Numbered from the stretch's first letter, positions 47,026-56,942 are shown. The stretch: 64,000 nt of DNA from Fulvimarina endophytica (GCF_003403015.1 NZ_QURL01000007.1:62001-126000), one strand, 5' to 3'. The notes: generated from the sequence alone by a model not told the origin. Made by a program: numbers and translations.

Positions 47026-49913
47026 GGGGCCTGGATACCGAAGGCGCTTTCGGACGCCATGACCGTCGAGGAGGAGACCTCCCCTTCGGCACTTTCGAGG
47101 ACGCTTTTGAGACGCCGTTCGATGCGGGCAATCCGCGCCTCGGACGTCACCTTCGAACCGATGAGATCGGTCACGTAGAAGGCGTCGATGATCTTCTCGC
47201 CATAAGTCGAGATATGGGCGGAGCGGATGTCGAGACTGAGATCGGAGATCGCGCCGGTGATGTCGGCGAGAAGGCCGGTGCGGTCGAGACCCTCGACCTC
47301 GATCACCGTCACGCGGTTGGAGAGGGAATTGTCCACCGTGATCTTCGGCTCGACATTGAAGAGATCGGCGCGCCGGGCGGCCCGCTTCGTTCCCAGGAGA
47401 TGCGAGGTCATGGTCTCGCCGCGCAGGAGCTTGCGGATGTTCTCGCAGATCCGCGCCGCGCGCCTGAGCTCGTCCTCCTCGTTCTCGAAGGACTGCGAGA
47501 TGGTCATGACGTCGAGCGCCCGGCCATCGGTCAGCGTGAAGATCTGGGAATCGGCGATGTTGGCGTCAGAACCCGCGCAGGCCCCGGCGAGCTGGGAAAC
47601 GAGGCGCGGATGATCGGGGGCGAGAACCTTGATCCGGGTCACCTGCCGGAAGCGATCGGTGGTCACCTCCGTCGCGAGCGGCTCCCCGGTGCCCACGCGC
47701 CGGATGAAATCGGCATCGGCGACCTGCTCGTCGATCGGCACGTTGAGATAATAGTTCGGGTAGTGAAGATCGAGATAGGCCTTGCGCTCGCCCTCCTCCC
47801 AATCCTCCAGACGCGCGTCCAGGCGGCGGCGGGCGATGGCGATCCGCTCCTCGCGCGAGGTGAGCGTGAAGCCGCCGGACAATGTCGGTTCGGTCTCAAG
47901 ATAGAGGGTGCGAAGCAGCTGCCCCTTCCAGCCGTTCCAGACCCCGGGTCCGACGGCCCGGATGTCGCAGACGGTGACGATGGCGAGAAGCTTCAGACGT
48001 TCCAGCGTGCGCACGCGCTCGGCGAAATCGATGATCGTCTTGCGGTCCGAGAGGTCGCGTTGCTGCGCCGTCATCGACATCACGAGATGATCCTCGACGA
48101 GCCAGGCGACGAGTTCGGTCTCGCGCGCGTCGAGGCCGAAACGCGGACACAGGTGCCGTGCGACCTTCGCCCCTGCGAGCGAATGGTCTTCCGGCCGCCC
48201 CTTGGCGATGTCGTGCAGGAACAGGGCGACGTAGAGGAGCCGCCTGTCGCGAAGGGTCCGGACGATCTCGGTGGAGAGCGGCAGTTCTTCGGCGAGTTCG
48301 CCGCGCTCCAGCCTCGACAACTCGGCGATCGTGCGCAGCAGGTGCTCGTCCACCGTGTAGTGGTGATACATGTTGAACTGCATCATCGCGACGATCTTGC
48401 CGAATTCGGGCACGAAACGACCGAGGACGCCCGCCTCGTTCATGCGGCGCAGATGCAGTTCCGGATTGCGCCGATCGGTGAGGACGTCGAGGAACAGGGC
48501 GTTGGCATGCGGGTCCTTCTGGAGATCCGCGCCGATGAGCCTGAGAGAGCGCCGGATCAGCTTCAGAGCGTCCGGATGGTATTCGAGATCGTGCATCGCC
48601 GCGAGGCGGAAGATGCGCAGGATATTGACCGGATCCTTTCTGAAGACGTCACGCGAGACGGCGTTGATCCGGTTGTTGTCGATATGGAAATCGAGGGTTC
48701 CGGGGATCGATTTCGCCCGGTGGCGCAAGGATCTGACGAAGCCCCGCAGCCCCGGCGCCTCCTTGGCCTCCTCCTCTTCCAGCGCCGCGCAGAAGATGCG
48801 CGTCAGGTCGCCGACATCCTTTGCGATGAGGAAGTAGTGCTTCATGAACCGCTCGACGGCCTGCAGGCCGGGATGCAGGTTGTAGCCCAGCCGGTCGGCG
48901 ATGGTCGGCTGCAGGTCGAAGGACAAGCGCTCCTCCGCCTTTCCGGTCTCGAAATGCATGTGGCAGCGGACCGCCCATAGGAAATCCTCGGCCTTTGCGA
49001 ACAGGGCCTGCTCGCGCCGGGAGAAGACACCCGCCTTCACGAGGGCCTCCGAGGTGTCCACCCGGTAGTGGTATTTCGCGATCCAGAACAGGGTGTTGAG
49101 GTCGCGAAGCCCGCCCTTGCCTTCCTTCACGTTCGGCTCGACGAGATAGCGCGTATTGCCGCTCTTTGCGTGGCGGGCCTCGCGCTCGGCCATCTTGGCG
49201 GCGATGAACTCGCGGCTCGTTCCCTGCACGACTTCGGTGTCGAAGCGCGTCTCGAGATCCGCCGCGAGCCTGACGGACCCGGCGATCCGCCACCGCTCGA
49301 GGATGGAGGTGCGGATCGTGAAGTCCTCCTTGGACAAGGCGATGCATTCGTCCACGCTGCGCGAGGCATGACCGACCTTGAAGCCCAGATCCCAGAGCAG
49401 GTACAGAATGTATTCGGCGATACGCTCCCCGACCGCGGTTTCCCTCTGCGGCAGCAGGAAGAGAAGGTCGATGTCGGAACCCGGCGCTAGCGTCCCGCGC
49501 CCGTAGCCGCCGACCGCGAGCACGGACAACCTCTCGTCCCCCGCCCCGTCGCCCGGTTCGCCCACATGGGTCACGGCCAGATCGTAGAGGATGCGGATCA
49601 GTTCGTCCTGTAGGGCGGCGAGCCGCCTTGCACACAACGTGCCGAAGTTGTCCTCGAAGAGCATGGCCCGGATCGCCGCGCGGCCCTCCTGGACGGCCGT
49701 CTTCAGTTCGGCGAGGATCCGGGGGCGAACCTTCAGGCCATCGCCGTCCGGATCGTCCTCGCACAGCTTGGCCAGCCGGGCGCGAAGCGCTGCCGCATCG
49801 AGGATGCCCGTCAGAGAGACGAAGGGCTCCTTCGCCGTATCGACGAGCCGGGATGGCAGGGTCGTCATCGTCCGGTTCGCCTCACCGGGCTGCGACTGCG
49901 CCGTCTGTGTCAT
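47022..49913 (-). CDS. glnD: Bifunctional [protein-PII] uridylyltransferase/uridylyl-removing enzyme
   Basis: A 963-residue nitrogen sensor that adds or removes UMP on PII proteins according to glutamine. The nucleotidyltransferase domain has VGGYGRGTLAPGSDIDLLFL (metal Asp pair), the HD domain has ALFLHDIAKGRPEDHS and related His, and two C-terminal ACT domains start near IKVLAPDHPRLVSQLAGAC and VTVIEVEGLDRTGLLADITG. The length matches rhizobial GlnD. ATG at 49913 is used. An ATG at residue 16 is possible. Confidence 0.97.
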   Translation of the reverse strand: MTQTAQSQPGEANRTMTTLPSRLVDTAKEPFVSLTGILDAAALRARLAKLCEDDPDGDGLKVRPRILAELKTAVQEGRAAIRAMLFEDNFGTLCARRLAALQDELIRILYDLAVTHVGEPGDGAGDERLSVLAVGGYGRGTLAPGSDIDLLFLLPQRETAVGERIAEYILYLLWDLGFKVGHASRSVDECIALSKEDFTIRTSILERWRIAGSVRLAADLETRFDTEVVQGTSREFIAAKMAEREARHAKSGNTRYLVEPNVKEGKGGLRDLNTLFWIAKYHYRVDTSEALVKAGVFSRREQALFAKAEDFLWAVRCHMHFETGKAEERLSFDLQPTIADRLGYNLHPGLQAVERFMKHYFLIAKDVGDLTRIFCAALEEEEAKEAPGLRGFVRSLRHRAKSIPGTLDFHIDNNRINAVSRDVFRKDPVNILRIFRLAAMHDLEYHPDALKLIRRSLRLIGADLQKDPHANALFLDVLTDRRNPELHLRRMNEAGVLGRFVPEFGKIVAMMQFNMYHHYTVDEHLLRTIAELSRLERGELAEELPLSTEIVRTLRDRRLLYVALFLHDIAKGRPEDHSLAGAKVARHLCPRFGLDARETELVAWLVEDHLVMSMTAQQRDLSDRKTIIDFAERVRTLERLKLLAIVTVCDIRAVGPGVWNGWKGQLLRTLYLETEPTLSGGFTLTSREERIAIARRRLDARLEDWEEGERKAYLDLHYPNYYLNVPIDEQVADADFIRRVGTGEPLATEVTTDRFRQVTRIKVLAPDHPRLVSQLAGACAGSDANIADSQIFTLTDGRALDVMTISQSFENEEDELRRAARICENIRKLLRGETMTSHLLGTKRAARRADLFNVEPKITVDNSLSNRVTVIEVEGLDRTGLLADITGAISDLSLDIRSAHISTYGEKIIDAFYVTDLIGSKVTSEARIARIERRLKSVLESAEGEVSSSTVMASESAFGIQAP

Positions 49914-50040
49914 GCCGATCCTGATCGTCTGGATGAATTTCGGCAGGACATGCCGTTTTCCAAGCCGCTATAAACGAAAAGGCCCGCGAATGCGAAAGCC
50001 CCCTCACCGCTTCGCTTAGACAGGCCTGCCTGCCCGGCCG

Positions 50041-50820
50041 TCAGGCGCAGACCCGGTTCCGACCGCTTTGCTTGGCGTTGTAGAGATTGACGTCGGCGCG
50101 CTTGTAGAAGCTGTTGACGTCGTCGCTGCGCTGCGAGATGGCGATGCCGATCGAGACGGTGACGCGCAGGTGGACATTGCCCGACCGGATCGCGAGCTTG
50201 CCGATCGCCTCCCGGATGCGATCGGCGAAGCCTTCGGCCTCGGCCCGTCCCATATTGGGTGCGATCACCGCGAATTCCTCGCCGCCGAGGCGTGCAACGA
50301 TGTCGTGCGGGCGCGTGAAATCCGAAAGACAGGTCGCGATGGCGCGCAGCACCTCGTCCCCGACATCGTGACCATGGGTGTCGTTGATCGATTTGAAATG
50401 GTCGAGATCGAGCAGCATGAAGCCGAGCGGGCGGCCGATCTTGCAGAACTCGTCGAGATAATATCGCACGGCCTCGTCGAAGAAACGCCGGTTGTTCAGG
50501 CCGGTCAGCGGATCGGTGAGGGCCGCAGTCTCGAGGTCCTGCGAGCGGCGCTCCAGATCGCCGGTGAGGGATTGCAGCTTGCCGCGCTCCTTCGACTGGC
50601 GCCGCATCTGCGGAAACAGCCAGAACAGGCCGATGCCGGTCGTTGCGAAGGTCGAGAGGGCGGTGACGCCCGCCACCGCCTCCATTACGCGTTGCTGAAC
50701 CGGATCGAGCCCAGCCAGCAACGGCATGCCCAAGACGAGTAGAAGCGCGATACCTGCCGCAGCGAAAAGAGAGGTCGTCACCACGAGGAGACCCGGCAAA
50801 TCTGAGCGCAAAGTCGTCAT
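50041..50820 (-). CDS. Membrane diguanylate cyclase (GGDEF domain)
   Basis: A 259-residue enzyme that makes c-di-GMP from two GTP. Two N-terminal membrane helices (about 9-36 and 48-70) are followed by a short linker helix and a GGDEF domain starting DPLTGLNNRRFFDE. The active site is RLGGEEF, an accepted GGDEF variant. A product-inhibition site RPHD lies five residues before it, so feedback control is expected. No sensory domain beyond the membrane helices is seen. It stands alone upstream of glnD's promoter side. Confidence 0.93.
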   Translation of the reverse strand: MTTLRSDLPGLLVVTTSLFAAAGIALLLVLGMPLLAGLDPVQQRVMEAVAGVTALSTFATTGIGLFWLFPQMRRQSKERGKLQSLTGDLERRSQDLETAALTDPLTGLNNRRFFDEAVRYYLDEFCKIGRPLGFMLLDLDHFKSINDTHGHDVGDEVLRAIATCLSDFTRPHDIVARLGGEEFAVIAPNMGRAEAEGFADRIREAIGKLAIRSGNVHLRVTVSIGIAISQRSDDVNSFYKRADVNLYNAKQSGRNRVCA

Positions 50821-50962
50821 GGAGCTTGGATCGGCCTCCGAAACAGAGTTATCGACTCTTCAAGTACGCGAAGACCCTTAATTTGGGGTTTCGTCGTAGA
50901 CAAGATCTAATCTGTGGTTGCAATTTCAACCACACCGGAACCTCCGGCGAGGGCCTCTCCGG

Positions 50963-51436
50963 TCAGACGCCGAGGCTCGGACCCCAATCCTTGCGCATCG
51001 TCGCCATTCCATTGGAGCGGCCGAGCTCCTCGAATCCGGCCTCTTCGTAGACGGACAGAGCCGGCTTGTTGTCGAGCTCGACCTTGAGCGTGATCGAGAT
51101 CGCGCCGAGCTCGCGCGCCCTCTCCTCGGCAAGGGATGCGAGAAGCTTGCCGGTTCCCCCGCGCGCTGCCTCCTCGACGAACACGTAGACGAGGTGGCGG
51201 ACCTCGGGGCCGATGCCTTCGCGCAGGGCGAAGAAGCCCACCTCGCGGCCGCTCTCGTCGATGAGGAAGTAGGAGCGGTCGCTCGGCTCGTTCAGCCACT
51301 TCTCCTGCCATTCCAGCGGGTCGAAGGGGTGTTTCGCATTCGGGTTGACGCGTGCGAGATCGTCGGGTGCGTGAAGCAGGCGCGCAAGGGGTTCCAGATC
51401 GAAGGGCGCATTTGCACGCAGCGTGAATTCGGCCAT
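50963..51436 (-). CDS. GNAT family N-acetyltransferase
   Basis: A 157-residue single-domain acetyltransferase. The acetyl-CoA loop is in VEEAARGGTGKLLASLAEERA (xxGxGxA-like GGTGKL), and NKPALSVYEEAGFEELGRS is the typical C-terminal helix-strand. The substrate is unknown. It diverges from metX with 177 bases between starts. Confidence 0.85.
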   Translation of the reverse strand: MAEFTLRANAPFDLEPLARLLHAPDDLARVNPNAKHPFDPLEWQEKWLNEPSDRSYFLIDESGREVGFFALREGIGPEVRHLVYVFVEEAARGGTGKLLASLAEERARELGAISITLKVELDNKPALSVYEEAGFEELGRSNGMATMRKDWGPSLGV

Positions 51437-51613
51437 GACGGGGTCTCTCTCGATTGAAGTCGGAAGGTGGATCGTCGTCGCGGCCTGCCTCTCACGGACG
51501 GACCGGTCATTTCAAGGCGCCGGAGAGGCGCTTTGCGGGCCCTCCGGTTTGCCCTTTCTCCGCAATCGTCTAGAAAGCCGACGACACAGGCATCGAAAGA
51601 ACATGTCTCGCCC

Positions 51614-52801
51614 ATGAACGAAGCGGCCGCGAACGCCCACCTCGCCCGATCCGTCGGAAGCCGGGAGGCGAACAATCCATCGAGCCCCGTCGCCGAATTC
51701 GGAGGCGACCAGCCCTTGCGCCTGGATGCCGGGGTGGATCTCGGCCCCTTCCGCATCGCCTACAATACCTACGGCACGCTCAATGCGGACAAGACCAATG
51801 CGGTCCTGCTCTGCCATGCGCTGACCATGGATCACTACGCCGCCTCGCCTTCGCCCACGACCGGCAAGCCCGGCTGGTGGTCGTCGCTCGTGGGCGAGGG
51901 AAAGCCCATCGATACCAGCAAGTTCTTCGTGATCTGCTCGAACGTCATTGGCGGCTGCCTCGGGTCGACCGGGCCGGCGACGATCGATCCGCGCACCGGC
52001 GAGCCCTACGGTCTCGACCTTCCCGTCGTCACCATTCCCGACATGGTCCGCGCCCAGAAGATGCTCGTCGAGCGCCTCGGCATCGACACGCTGTTCGCGG
52101 TCATCGGCGGCTCGATGGGCGGCATGCAGGTGCTGCAATGGGCCGTAAGCTATCCCGACAAGGTGTTCGCGGCCGTGCCGATCGCGACGGGATCGCGCCA
52201 TTCCGCCCAGAACATCGCCTTCCATGAGGTCGGTCGTCAGGCGGTGATGGCGGACCCCGATTGGTGCAACGGGCGCTATTTCTCCGAGGGCAAGCGGCCC
52301 GTCAAAGGCCTGGCCGTCGCGCGCATGACCGCCCATGTGACCTATCTCTCGGAGATCGCGCTTCACCGGAAGTTCGGCCGCAACCTGCAGGATCGCGACC
52401 GGTTCGGTTTCGGCTTCGAGGCCGATTTCCAGATCGAGAGCTATCTGCGCCATCAGGGATCGAGCTTCGTCGACCGGTTCGACGCCAATTCCTATCTCTA
52501 TCTCACCCGCGCGATGGACTATTTCGACATCGCCGCCGAGCATGACGGCCTTCTCGCCAACGCGTTCAAGGGTTCGAAGACGCGCTTCTGCGTGGTCTCC
52601 TTCTCGTCGGACTGGCTGTTCCCGACGGCCGAGAGCCGCACGATCGTTCACGCCCTGAACGCGGCGGCGGCCTCGGTTTCGTTCGTCGAGGTGGAGACCG
52701 ACAAGGGGCACGACGCCTTCCTTCTGGAAGAGCCCGATTTCTACCGCGCCGTGGACGGCTTCATCTCCTCGGCCGCGCGCGCACGAGGACTTGCGCAATG
52801 A
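51614..52801 (+). CDS. metX: Homoserine O-acetyltransferase
   Basis: A 395-residue alpha/beta hydrolase-fold transferase that activates homoserine with an acyl-CoA for methionine synthesis. The nucleophile Ser is in [14 protein letters not shown], the acid Asp probably in [13 protein letters not shown], and His in [24 protein letters not shown] forms the oxyanion region. ATG at 51614 is chosen. In-frame extension upstream is Arg-rich and rejected. The ribosome site is poor. It overlaps metW by ATGA, the conserved metX-metW pair. Confidence 0.95.
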   Translation: MNEAAANAHLARSVGSREANNPSSPVAEFGGDQPLRLDAGVDLGPFRIAYNTYGTLNADKTNAVLLCHALTMDHYAASPSPTTGKPGWWSSLVGEGKPIDTSKFFVICSNVIGGCLGSTGPATIDPRTGEPYGLDLPVVTIPDMVRAQKMLVERLGIDTLFAVIGGSMGGMQVLQWAVSYPDKVFAAVPIATGSRHSAQNIAFHEVGRQAVMADPDWCNGRYFSEGKRPVKGLAVARMTAHVTYLSEIALHRKFGRNLQDRDRFGFGFEADFQIESYLRHQGSSFVDRFDANSYLYLTRAMDYFDIAAEHDGLLANAFKGSKTRFCVVSFSSDWLFPTAESRTIVHALNAAAASVSFVEVETDKGHDAFLLEEPDFYRAVDGFISSAARARGLAQ

Positions 52802-53451
52802 CGATCGCCGAAACCGCAACTGCGACCACGGCCTCCGTCGCGGCCCCCAACGCCGCGCGTGTCGATCTCGACATCATCGCCGATCTCGTGAAACCGGGAA
52901 GCCGGGTGCTGGACGTCGGCTGCGGCGACGGCTCGCTGCTGCAGCTCCTCGAGCGCCGCCGGGGCGTCGACGGGCGCGGGGTGGAGATCTCGCAGGCCGG
53001 CGTCAACGACTGCGTCGCGAGGGGCCTGTCGGTCATCCAGGGCGATGCCGACCGCGACCTCGTCCACTATCCGGACCAGTCCTTCGATTACGTGATCCTG
53101 TCGCAGACCATCCAGGCGACCCGCAATCCGAAGGCGGTCCTCTCCGAACTCCTGCGCATCGGTCACCGGGCGATCGTCTCCTTCCCGAATTTCGGGCACC
53201 TGTCGATCCGCAGTTCGCTGATGTTCTTCGGCCGCATGCCGCAGACCAAGAACCTGCCGCACACATGGTACGACACGCCGAACATCCATTTCTGCACGAT
53301 CAAGGACTTCATCGTGCTCGCGCGGGAAATGGGTGCGCAGGTGGAGGACGCCCAGGCGATCAACGCGACCGGGCAGAAGATGGCCATGTCCATGCCCTGG
53401 GCCTTCTGGAACCTCTTCGGACAGCAGGCCGTCTTCGTTCTCAAACGTTGA
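52798..53451 (+). CDS. metW: Methionine biosynthesis protein MetW
   Basis: A 217-residue class I methyltransferase-fold protein needed with MetX in many alpha- and betaproteobacteria. SAM-binding motif [15 protein letters not shown], then [19 protein letters not shown], and [16 protein letters not shown] are characteristic. Biochemical work in other bacteria supports a MetX partner role. Translation is coupled to metX by a 4-base overlap. Confidence 0.95.
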   Translation: MTIAETATATTASVAAPNAARVDLDIIADLVKPGSRVLDVGCGDGSLLQLLERRRGVDGRGVEISQAGVNDCVARGLSVIQGDADRDLVHYPDQSFDYVILSQTIQATRNPKAVLSELLRIGHRAIVSFPNFGHLSIRSSLMFFGRMPQTKNLPHTWYDTPNIHFCTIKDFIVLAREMGAQVEDAQAINATGQKMAMSMPWAFWNLFGQQAVFVLKR

Positions 53452-53560
53452 GCGATCGTGGCCGGCGACGGTTCAGGCGCTCGGGCCGGGATAAAAGGTG
53501 GCCGCCCCAGGCCCACCAGCGCCTTGCCTGCAAAGCGCGAAACGGCCAAACATCGCTCCC

Positions 53561-54922
53561 GTGTCTCTGAAAACCCGCCTGACCCTGACGCTCGCCGTCG
53601 CCTTCATCGTGATCGTCACGATCGGCGGCTTCCTGACCTATTATCAGGCCCGCGCCTCCATTGCGGACGAACTGGAAGCCGCCCAGGCGAGCGCGGCCAA
53701 CCGGGTCGCGCAACTGATCGCCGAACTGCCCGCGACGCGCGACGTCGCCGGCAAGCTCCAGGGCTTCGTGCGCTCGCATAACGGCGATCGCGACATCCGG
53801 ATCATGCTGATCGATTCGCGAGGCCAGATCGTCGCGGCGTCGCAGCCCGCGCGCATCTATGCCGATGTCTCCGAATGGTTCGTCACGCTGCTCTCGCCGC
53901 CTCAGCCGACGAGGATCATCCCCCTGTCCGGTCTCGCCGCCCCGGTGACGGCGGTCGTCGTCTCGATCGATCCACGCAACGAGATCGCGGAGACGTGGAG
54001 CGACGCGATCTTCGCGGTTCTGGTCCTCACCGCCTTCATCCTCGTCACCTTTCTGGCGATCTGGATCGTCGTCGGCACGGCCTTGAGGCCCATCACCGCG
54101 ATCAAGGACGCCTACGAGAAGATCGGAAACGGCCAGATCGCGGTCCGCGTCGACCCCGAGGGCCCGCCCGAGGTGAAGGATCTCGCCCACGGGCTGAACC
54201 GCATGGCCGACCGGCTCGGCGAAGCCTCGATCGCCAATCGCCGGCTGTCCGAACAGCTGCAACGGCTCCAGGACGAGGAGCGGGCGGCCCTCGCGCGCGA
54301 CCTGCACGACGATGTGGGACCGCTCCTCTTCGCCATCGACGTGGAGGCCGGCGCGATCATGCGCAAGCTGCCGGCGGACGAGACGAGCGGCGCGGCCGAC
54401 CGGGCGAAGGCGATCAAGGCCAATGCGATGGAGGCCCGCAAGGCGGTCCGGCGCATCCTGACCGAGTTGAGGCCCGGCGTGATGGCGGGTCTCGGCCTGA
54501 AGGCGGCTCTCGAAGATCACATCCAGGGTCTGGCCGAACGCTATGCTCAGATCGCCTTCAAACTGGAGGTCGACGACGCGACCCTTCCCGCCCCAGTCGA
54601 GACGACCGTCTTCAGGGCGATCCGGGAGGCCGTCCACAACGCGCTCAAGCACGGGCTCCCGAGGCGCATCGCCGTGCGAATCACCACGAACGACGAATCG
54701 CTCTCCTTCTGCGTGAGCGACGACGGCGGCGGTTTTGCCGACAGCCAGAAGCGCACCGGTTTCGGCCTGATCGGCATGGCCGAGCGCATCGAGGCAGCCG
54801 GCGGCCGGCTTTCGGTCAAGGAAACGGTTCTGCCGGCTGGTGTTCGCATCGAAGGTTCAATACCTCTGCTTCACCCGGGCACGGCCCACGAGGGCGAGGA
54901 AGCGGGAGGAGCACGGTCTTGA
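53561..54922 (+). CDS. NarX/DesK-type sensor histidine kinase (HAMP, HisKA_3)
   Basis: A 453-residue membrane sensor kinase. It has one N-terminal helix (about 5-25), a periplasmic region of about 110-120 residues with no recognised domain, a second helix (IFAVLVLTAFILVTFLAIWI), HAMP, then HisKA_3 with phospho-His near residue 249 in LARDLHDDVGPLLF. The HATPase has the N box AIREAVHNALKHG, SDDGGGF and GFGLIGMAERIEAAGG. The start is GTG at 53561. A GTG at 53498 would add 21 Pro-rich residues. The stop overlaps the regulator start (TTGA). Its neighbours suggest control of the transporter genes downstream. Confidence 0.92.
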   Translation: MSLKTRLTLTLAVAFIVIVTIGGFLTYYQARASIADELEAAQASAANRVAQLIAELPATRDVAGKLQGFVRSHNGDRDIRIMLIDSRGQIVAASQPARIYADVSEWFVTLLSPPQPTRIIPLSGLAAPVTAVVVSIDPRNEIAETWSDAIFAVLVLTAFILVTFLAIWIVVGTALRPITAIKDAYEKIGNGQIAVRVDPEGPPEVKDLAHGLNRMADRLGEASIANRRLSEQLQRLQDEERAALARDLHDDVGPLLFAIDVEAGAIMRKLPADETSGAADRAKAIKANAMEARKAVRRILTELRPGVMAGLGLKAALEDHIQGLAERYAQIAFKLEVDDATLPAPVETTVFRAIREAVHNALKHGLPRRIAVRITTNDESLSFCVSDDGGGFADSQKRTGFGLIGMAERIEAAGGRLSVKETVLPAGVRIEGSIPLLHPGTAHEGEEAGGARS

Positions 54923-55560
54923 AGATACTCATCGTCGACGATCACACGGTGGTGCGCGACGGGGTCAAGCGTCTGGTGGAGACGTTCGACGTGACCGAGA
55001 TCGGCGAGGCCGAGACACCGGGCGAGGCGCTGACCGAGTTTCGCAGACTGCGCCCGGACGTGACGATTCTCGACATCAACCTGAAGAACGGCAGCGGTCT
55101 CGAAGTGCTGCGCCGCCTCAAGGCGGACGATCCGCAGGCACGCATCGTCGTCTTCTCCATGTATTCCGACATCGCCTATGCCGCCTCGGCGCGCCGCGAG
55201 GGCGCGCTCGGCTACGTGGCCAAGAGCGCGGCTTCAGACGAACTTCTCATCGCGATCGAGAAGGCGCTGACGGGGGAAGCCTATACGGACACGGAAACGG
55301 CCGCCCTGATGGACGAGCAGCCGAAGAATGCCGGGCTCGAACAACTGACGCGGCGTGAATTGCAGATCCTCCAGATGCTCGGCGAAGGAAACAGTCTCTC
55401 CGAGATCGCGACGGGTCTCGGCATCGCCTACAAGACGGCCGCCAACACGGCGACGAAGCTGAAGGAGAAGCTCGGCCTCGACCGGACCGCCGATCTCGTC
55501 CGCTTTGCCCTCGAGACCCGGGGCGGGCGCATGCTGGCCGGCCAGAAAACGGAAAGTTGA
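54919..55560 (+). CDS. NarL/LuxR-family response regulator
   Basis: A 213-residue two-domain regulator. The receiver starts LKILIVDDHTVVRDGV with the phospho-Asp in VTILDINLKNG and a conserved Lys in GYVAKSA. The C-terminal LuxR helix-turn-helix spans LTRRELQILQMLGEG, LSEIATGLGIAYKTA and KLKEKLGLDRTADLV. The start is TTG, supported by GGAGGAG about 8 bases upstream and by the TTGA overlap with the kinase stop. It is the partner of the kinase before it. Regulators of this type control PQQ-dehydrogenase genes in other proteobacteria. Confidence 0.94.
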   Translation: MKILIVDDHTVVRDGVKRLVETFDVTEIGEAETPGEALTEFRRLRPDVTILDINLKNGSGLEVLRRLKADDPQARIVVFSMYSDIAYAASARREGALGYVAKSAASDELLIAIEKALTGEAYTDTETAALMDEQPKNAGLEQLTRRELQILQMLGEGNSLSEIATGLGIAYKTAANTATKLKEKLGLDRTADLVRFALETRGGRMLAGQKTES

Positions 55561-55964
55561 GGAGAATTCGGCAGGAACACGGGAAGTAGTCCCGTTGTGA
55601 GGGCAGGATCGTCATCACACTATGCCCGTGGTCGTCGCCGTGACTTGCCACTCCCAAGGTGCGAAAGTGCGGCGGCGGCCAATCACGCCACCTGTCCGAG
55701 AAGCCGGATCCATCCGACGGGCTCGAACCGGAACGCGGCGAAGGAGCCGCCTTCCTCTCGCGCGAACAGGCCGGACACCGGAGCGATGCGTCGGACTGCG
55801 CGGAACGGCCGCGACGGCATGAGACAGGCGAGGCACCACCGCACGGGTATCGGCCGCAATGGTCGATGGGAGCCCCGAGCGGGAAACGAGACGCTGTGGA
55901 TCGCCTGATCCGGGCGAGCGGTTTTGATCGGCCGGAGATCCGGGTCGACGAATGGGAGGATAGT
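55561..55964. other. Leader region between regulator and beta-propeller gene (404 bases)
   Basis: It holds an inverted repeat at 55579-55595 and, at its right end, the GGAGG ribosome site of the propeller gene (55956-55960). The frame open through much of it is in phase with the propeller gene but codes Arg/Pro/Ser-rich sequence and would place the export signal internally, so I do not call it coding. Confidence 0.55.
55579..55595. promoter_or_regulatory. 17-base inverted repeat, possible regulator operator
   Basis: ACGGGA, five bases AGTAG, then TCCCGT: a perfect 6-bp inverted repeat 18 bases after the regulator stop. Spacing and symmetry fit a dimeric NarL-type operator. A weak hairpin at the end of the regulator mRNA is the other reading. 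Confidence 0.35.
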
Positions 55965-56942
55965 TTGAAGAACCTTTTGGTTTCCAGTGCGCTGGCAGGG
56001 GCCGTCCTGCTTTCGGGCACGCCCGCCTTCGCCTACAAGATCTTCGTCTCGAACGAGAAGGGCAACGACATCACCGTCTTGTCCTCGGACAATTTCGAGG
56101 TGATCGAGACCTTCAAGGTCGGGCAGCGCCCGCGCGGGATCGCGGTCCATCCGGACGGCACCAAGCTCTATGTCTGCGCGTCCGACGACGACACGATCCA
56201 GATCTACGACACCTCCACCTACAAGTTCCTCGGCACCCTGCCTTCGGGTCCCGATCCCGAGCTCCTCGTGATCTCGCCGGACGGAACGCGCCTTTATGCG
56301 GCGAACGAGGACGACAATCTCGTCACGATCATCGACCTGGAGACCGGATCGCGCATCGTCGAGGTTCCGGTCGGCGTCGAGCCGGAGGGCATGGGCATCT
56401 CGCCGGACGGGCAGACGATCGTGAATACGTCCGAGACGACGAACATGGCCCACTTCATCGATCGCGAATCCCAGCAGATCACCGCCAACGTCCTCGTCGA
56501 TTCGCGTCCCCGCTTCGCCCAGTACAAGGCGGATGGTTCGGAGGTCTGGGTCTCGGCCGAGATCGGCGGAACCGTGTCGGTGATCGATGCGGCCTCGAAG
56601 GACATCAAGGACAAGATCACCTTCGAGATCCAGGGTATCCGTTCCGAGGCGATCCAGCCCGTGGGCGTTCGCATCACCGAGGACGGCAAGAAGGTCTATG
56701 TCGCACTCGGACCCGCGAACCGGGTGGCCGTGGTCGACGGTGAAAGCTACGAGGTGCTCGACTACCTCCTCGTCGGCCAGCGCGTCTGGCAGCTCGCCTT
56801 CTCGCCGGACGGCGACTACCTCTTCACCACGAATGGAATCTCGAACGACATCTCGGTCATCGACGTGGCGAATGACGAGGTCGTGAAGTCCGTCCAGGTC
56901 GGGCAGGAACCCTGGGGCGTGGCGGTCGCCGACATCGACTGA
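55965..56942 (+). CDS. Exported YVTN beta-propeller protein of the PQQ-associated ABC system (PedA2-like)
   Basis: A 325-residue periplasmic protein. The TTG start has GGAGG 5 bases upstream and opens directly into a signal peptide (KNLLVSSALAGAVLLSGTPAFA). The mature part is seven WD/YVTN-like blades, each with a PDG turn (HPDGTKLYV, SPDGTRLYA, SPDGQTIV, KADGSEVWV, TEDGKKVYV, SPDGDYLFT). It fits the family called PQQ-dependent catabolism-associated beta-propeller protein, encoded next to ABC genes in PQQ alcohol dehydrogenase clusters. P. putida PedA2 is the studied member, in a transporter needed at low lanthanide. The function here is inferred from family and context. Confidence 0.85.
   Translation: MKNLLVSSALAGAVLLSGTPAFAYKIFVSNEKGNDITVLSSDNFEVIETFKVGQRPRGIAVHPDGTKLYVCASDDDTIQIYDTSTYKFLGTLPSGPDPELLVISPDGTRLYAANEDDNLVTIIDLETGSRIVEVPVGVEPEGMGISPDGQTIVNTSETTNMAHFIDRESQQITANVLVDSRPRFAQYKADGSEVWVSAEIGGTVSVIDAASKDIKDKITFEIQGIRSEAIQPVGVRITEDGKKVYVALGPANRVAVVDGESYEVLDYLLVGQRVWQLAFSPDGDYLFTTNGISNDISVIDVANDEVVKSVQVGQEPWGVAVADID

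Noticed and set aside
46974..48980. A 668-codon open frame on the plus strand across glnD
   Set aside because: It is antisense to a fully supported GlnD with all domains, and codes Asp/Arg/Glu/Gly-rich sequence with no fold. This is the usual shadow frame in GC-rich DNA. Similar long antisense frames over accC (3365-5416), the BCCT gene (12062-13654), glgX (20334-21890), alaS (35885-37012) and cckA (40883-42046) were rejected for the same reason.
51437..51613. A possible SAM-II or SAM-V riboswitch before metX
   Set aside because: GGTCATTTCAAGGC resembles the start of the motif, but the second conserved part (the CUAAAG-type 3' strand of the pseudoknot) is not found at the right distance, so I do not call it.
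55659..55964. An N-terminal extension of the propeller protein by about 100 residues
   Set aside because: It would bury a perfect signal peptide inside the protein and its sequence is Arg/Pro/Ser-rich. TTG at 55965 with GGAGG is a better start.
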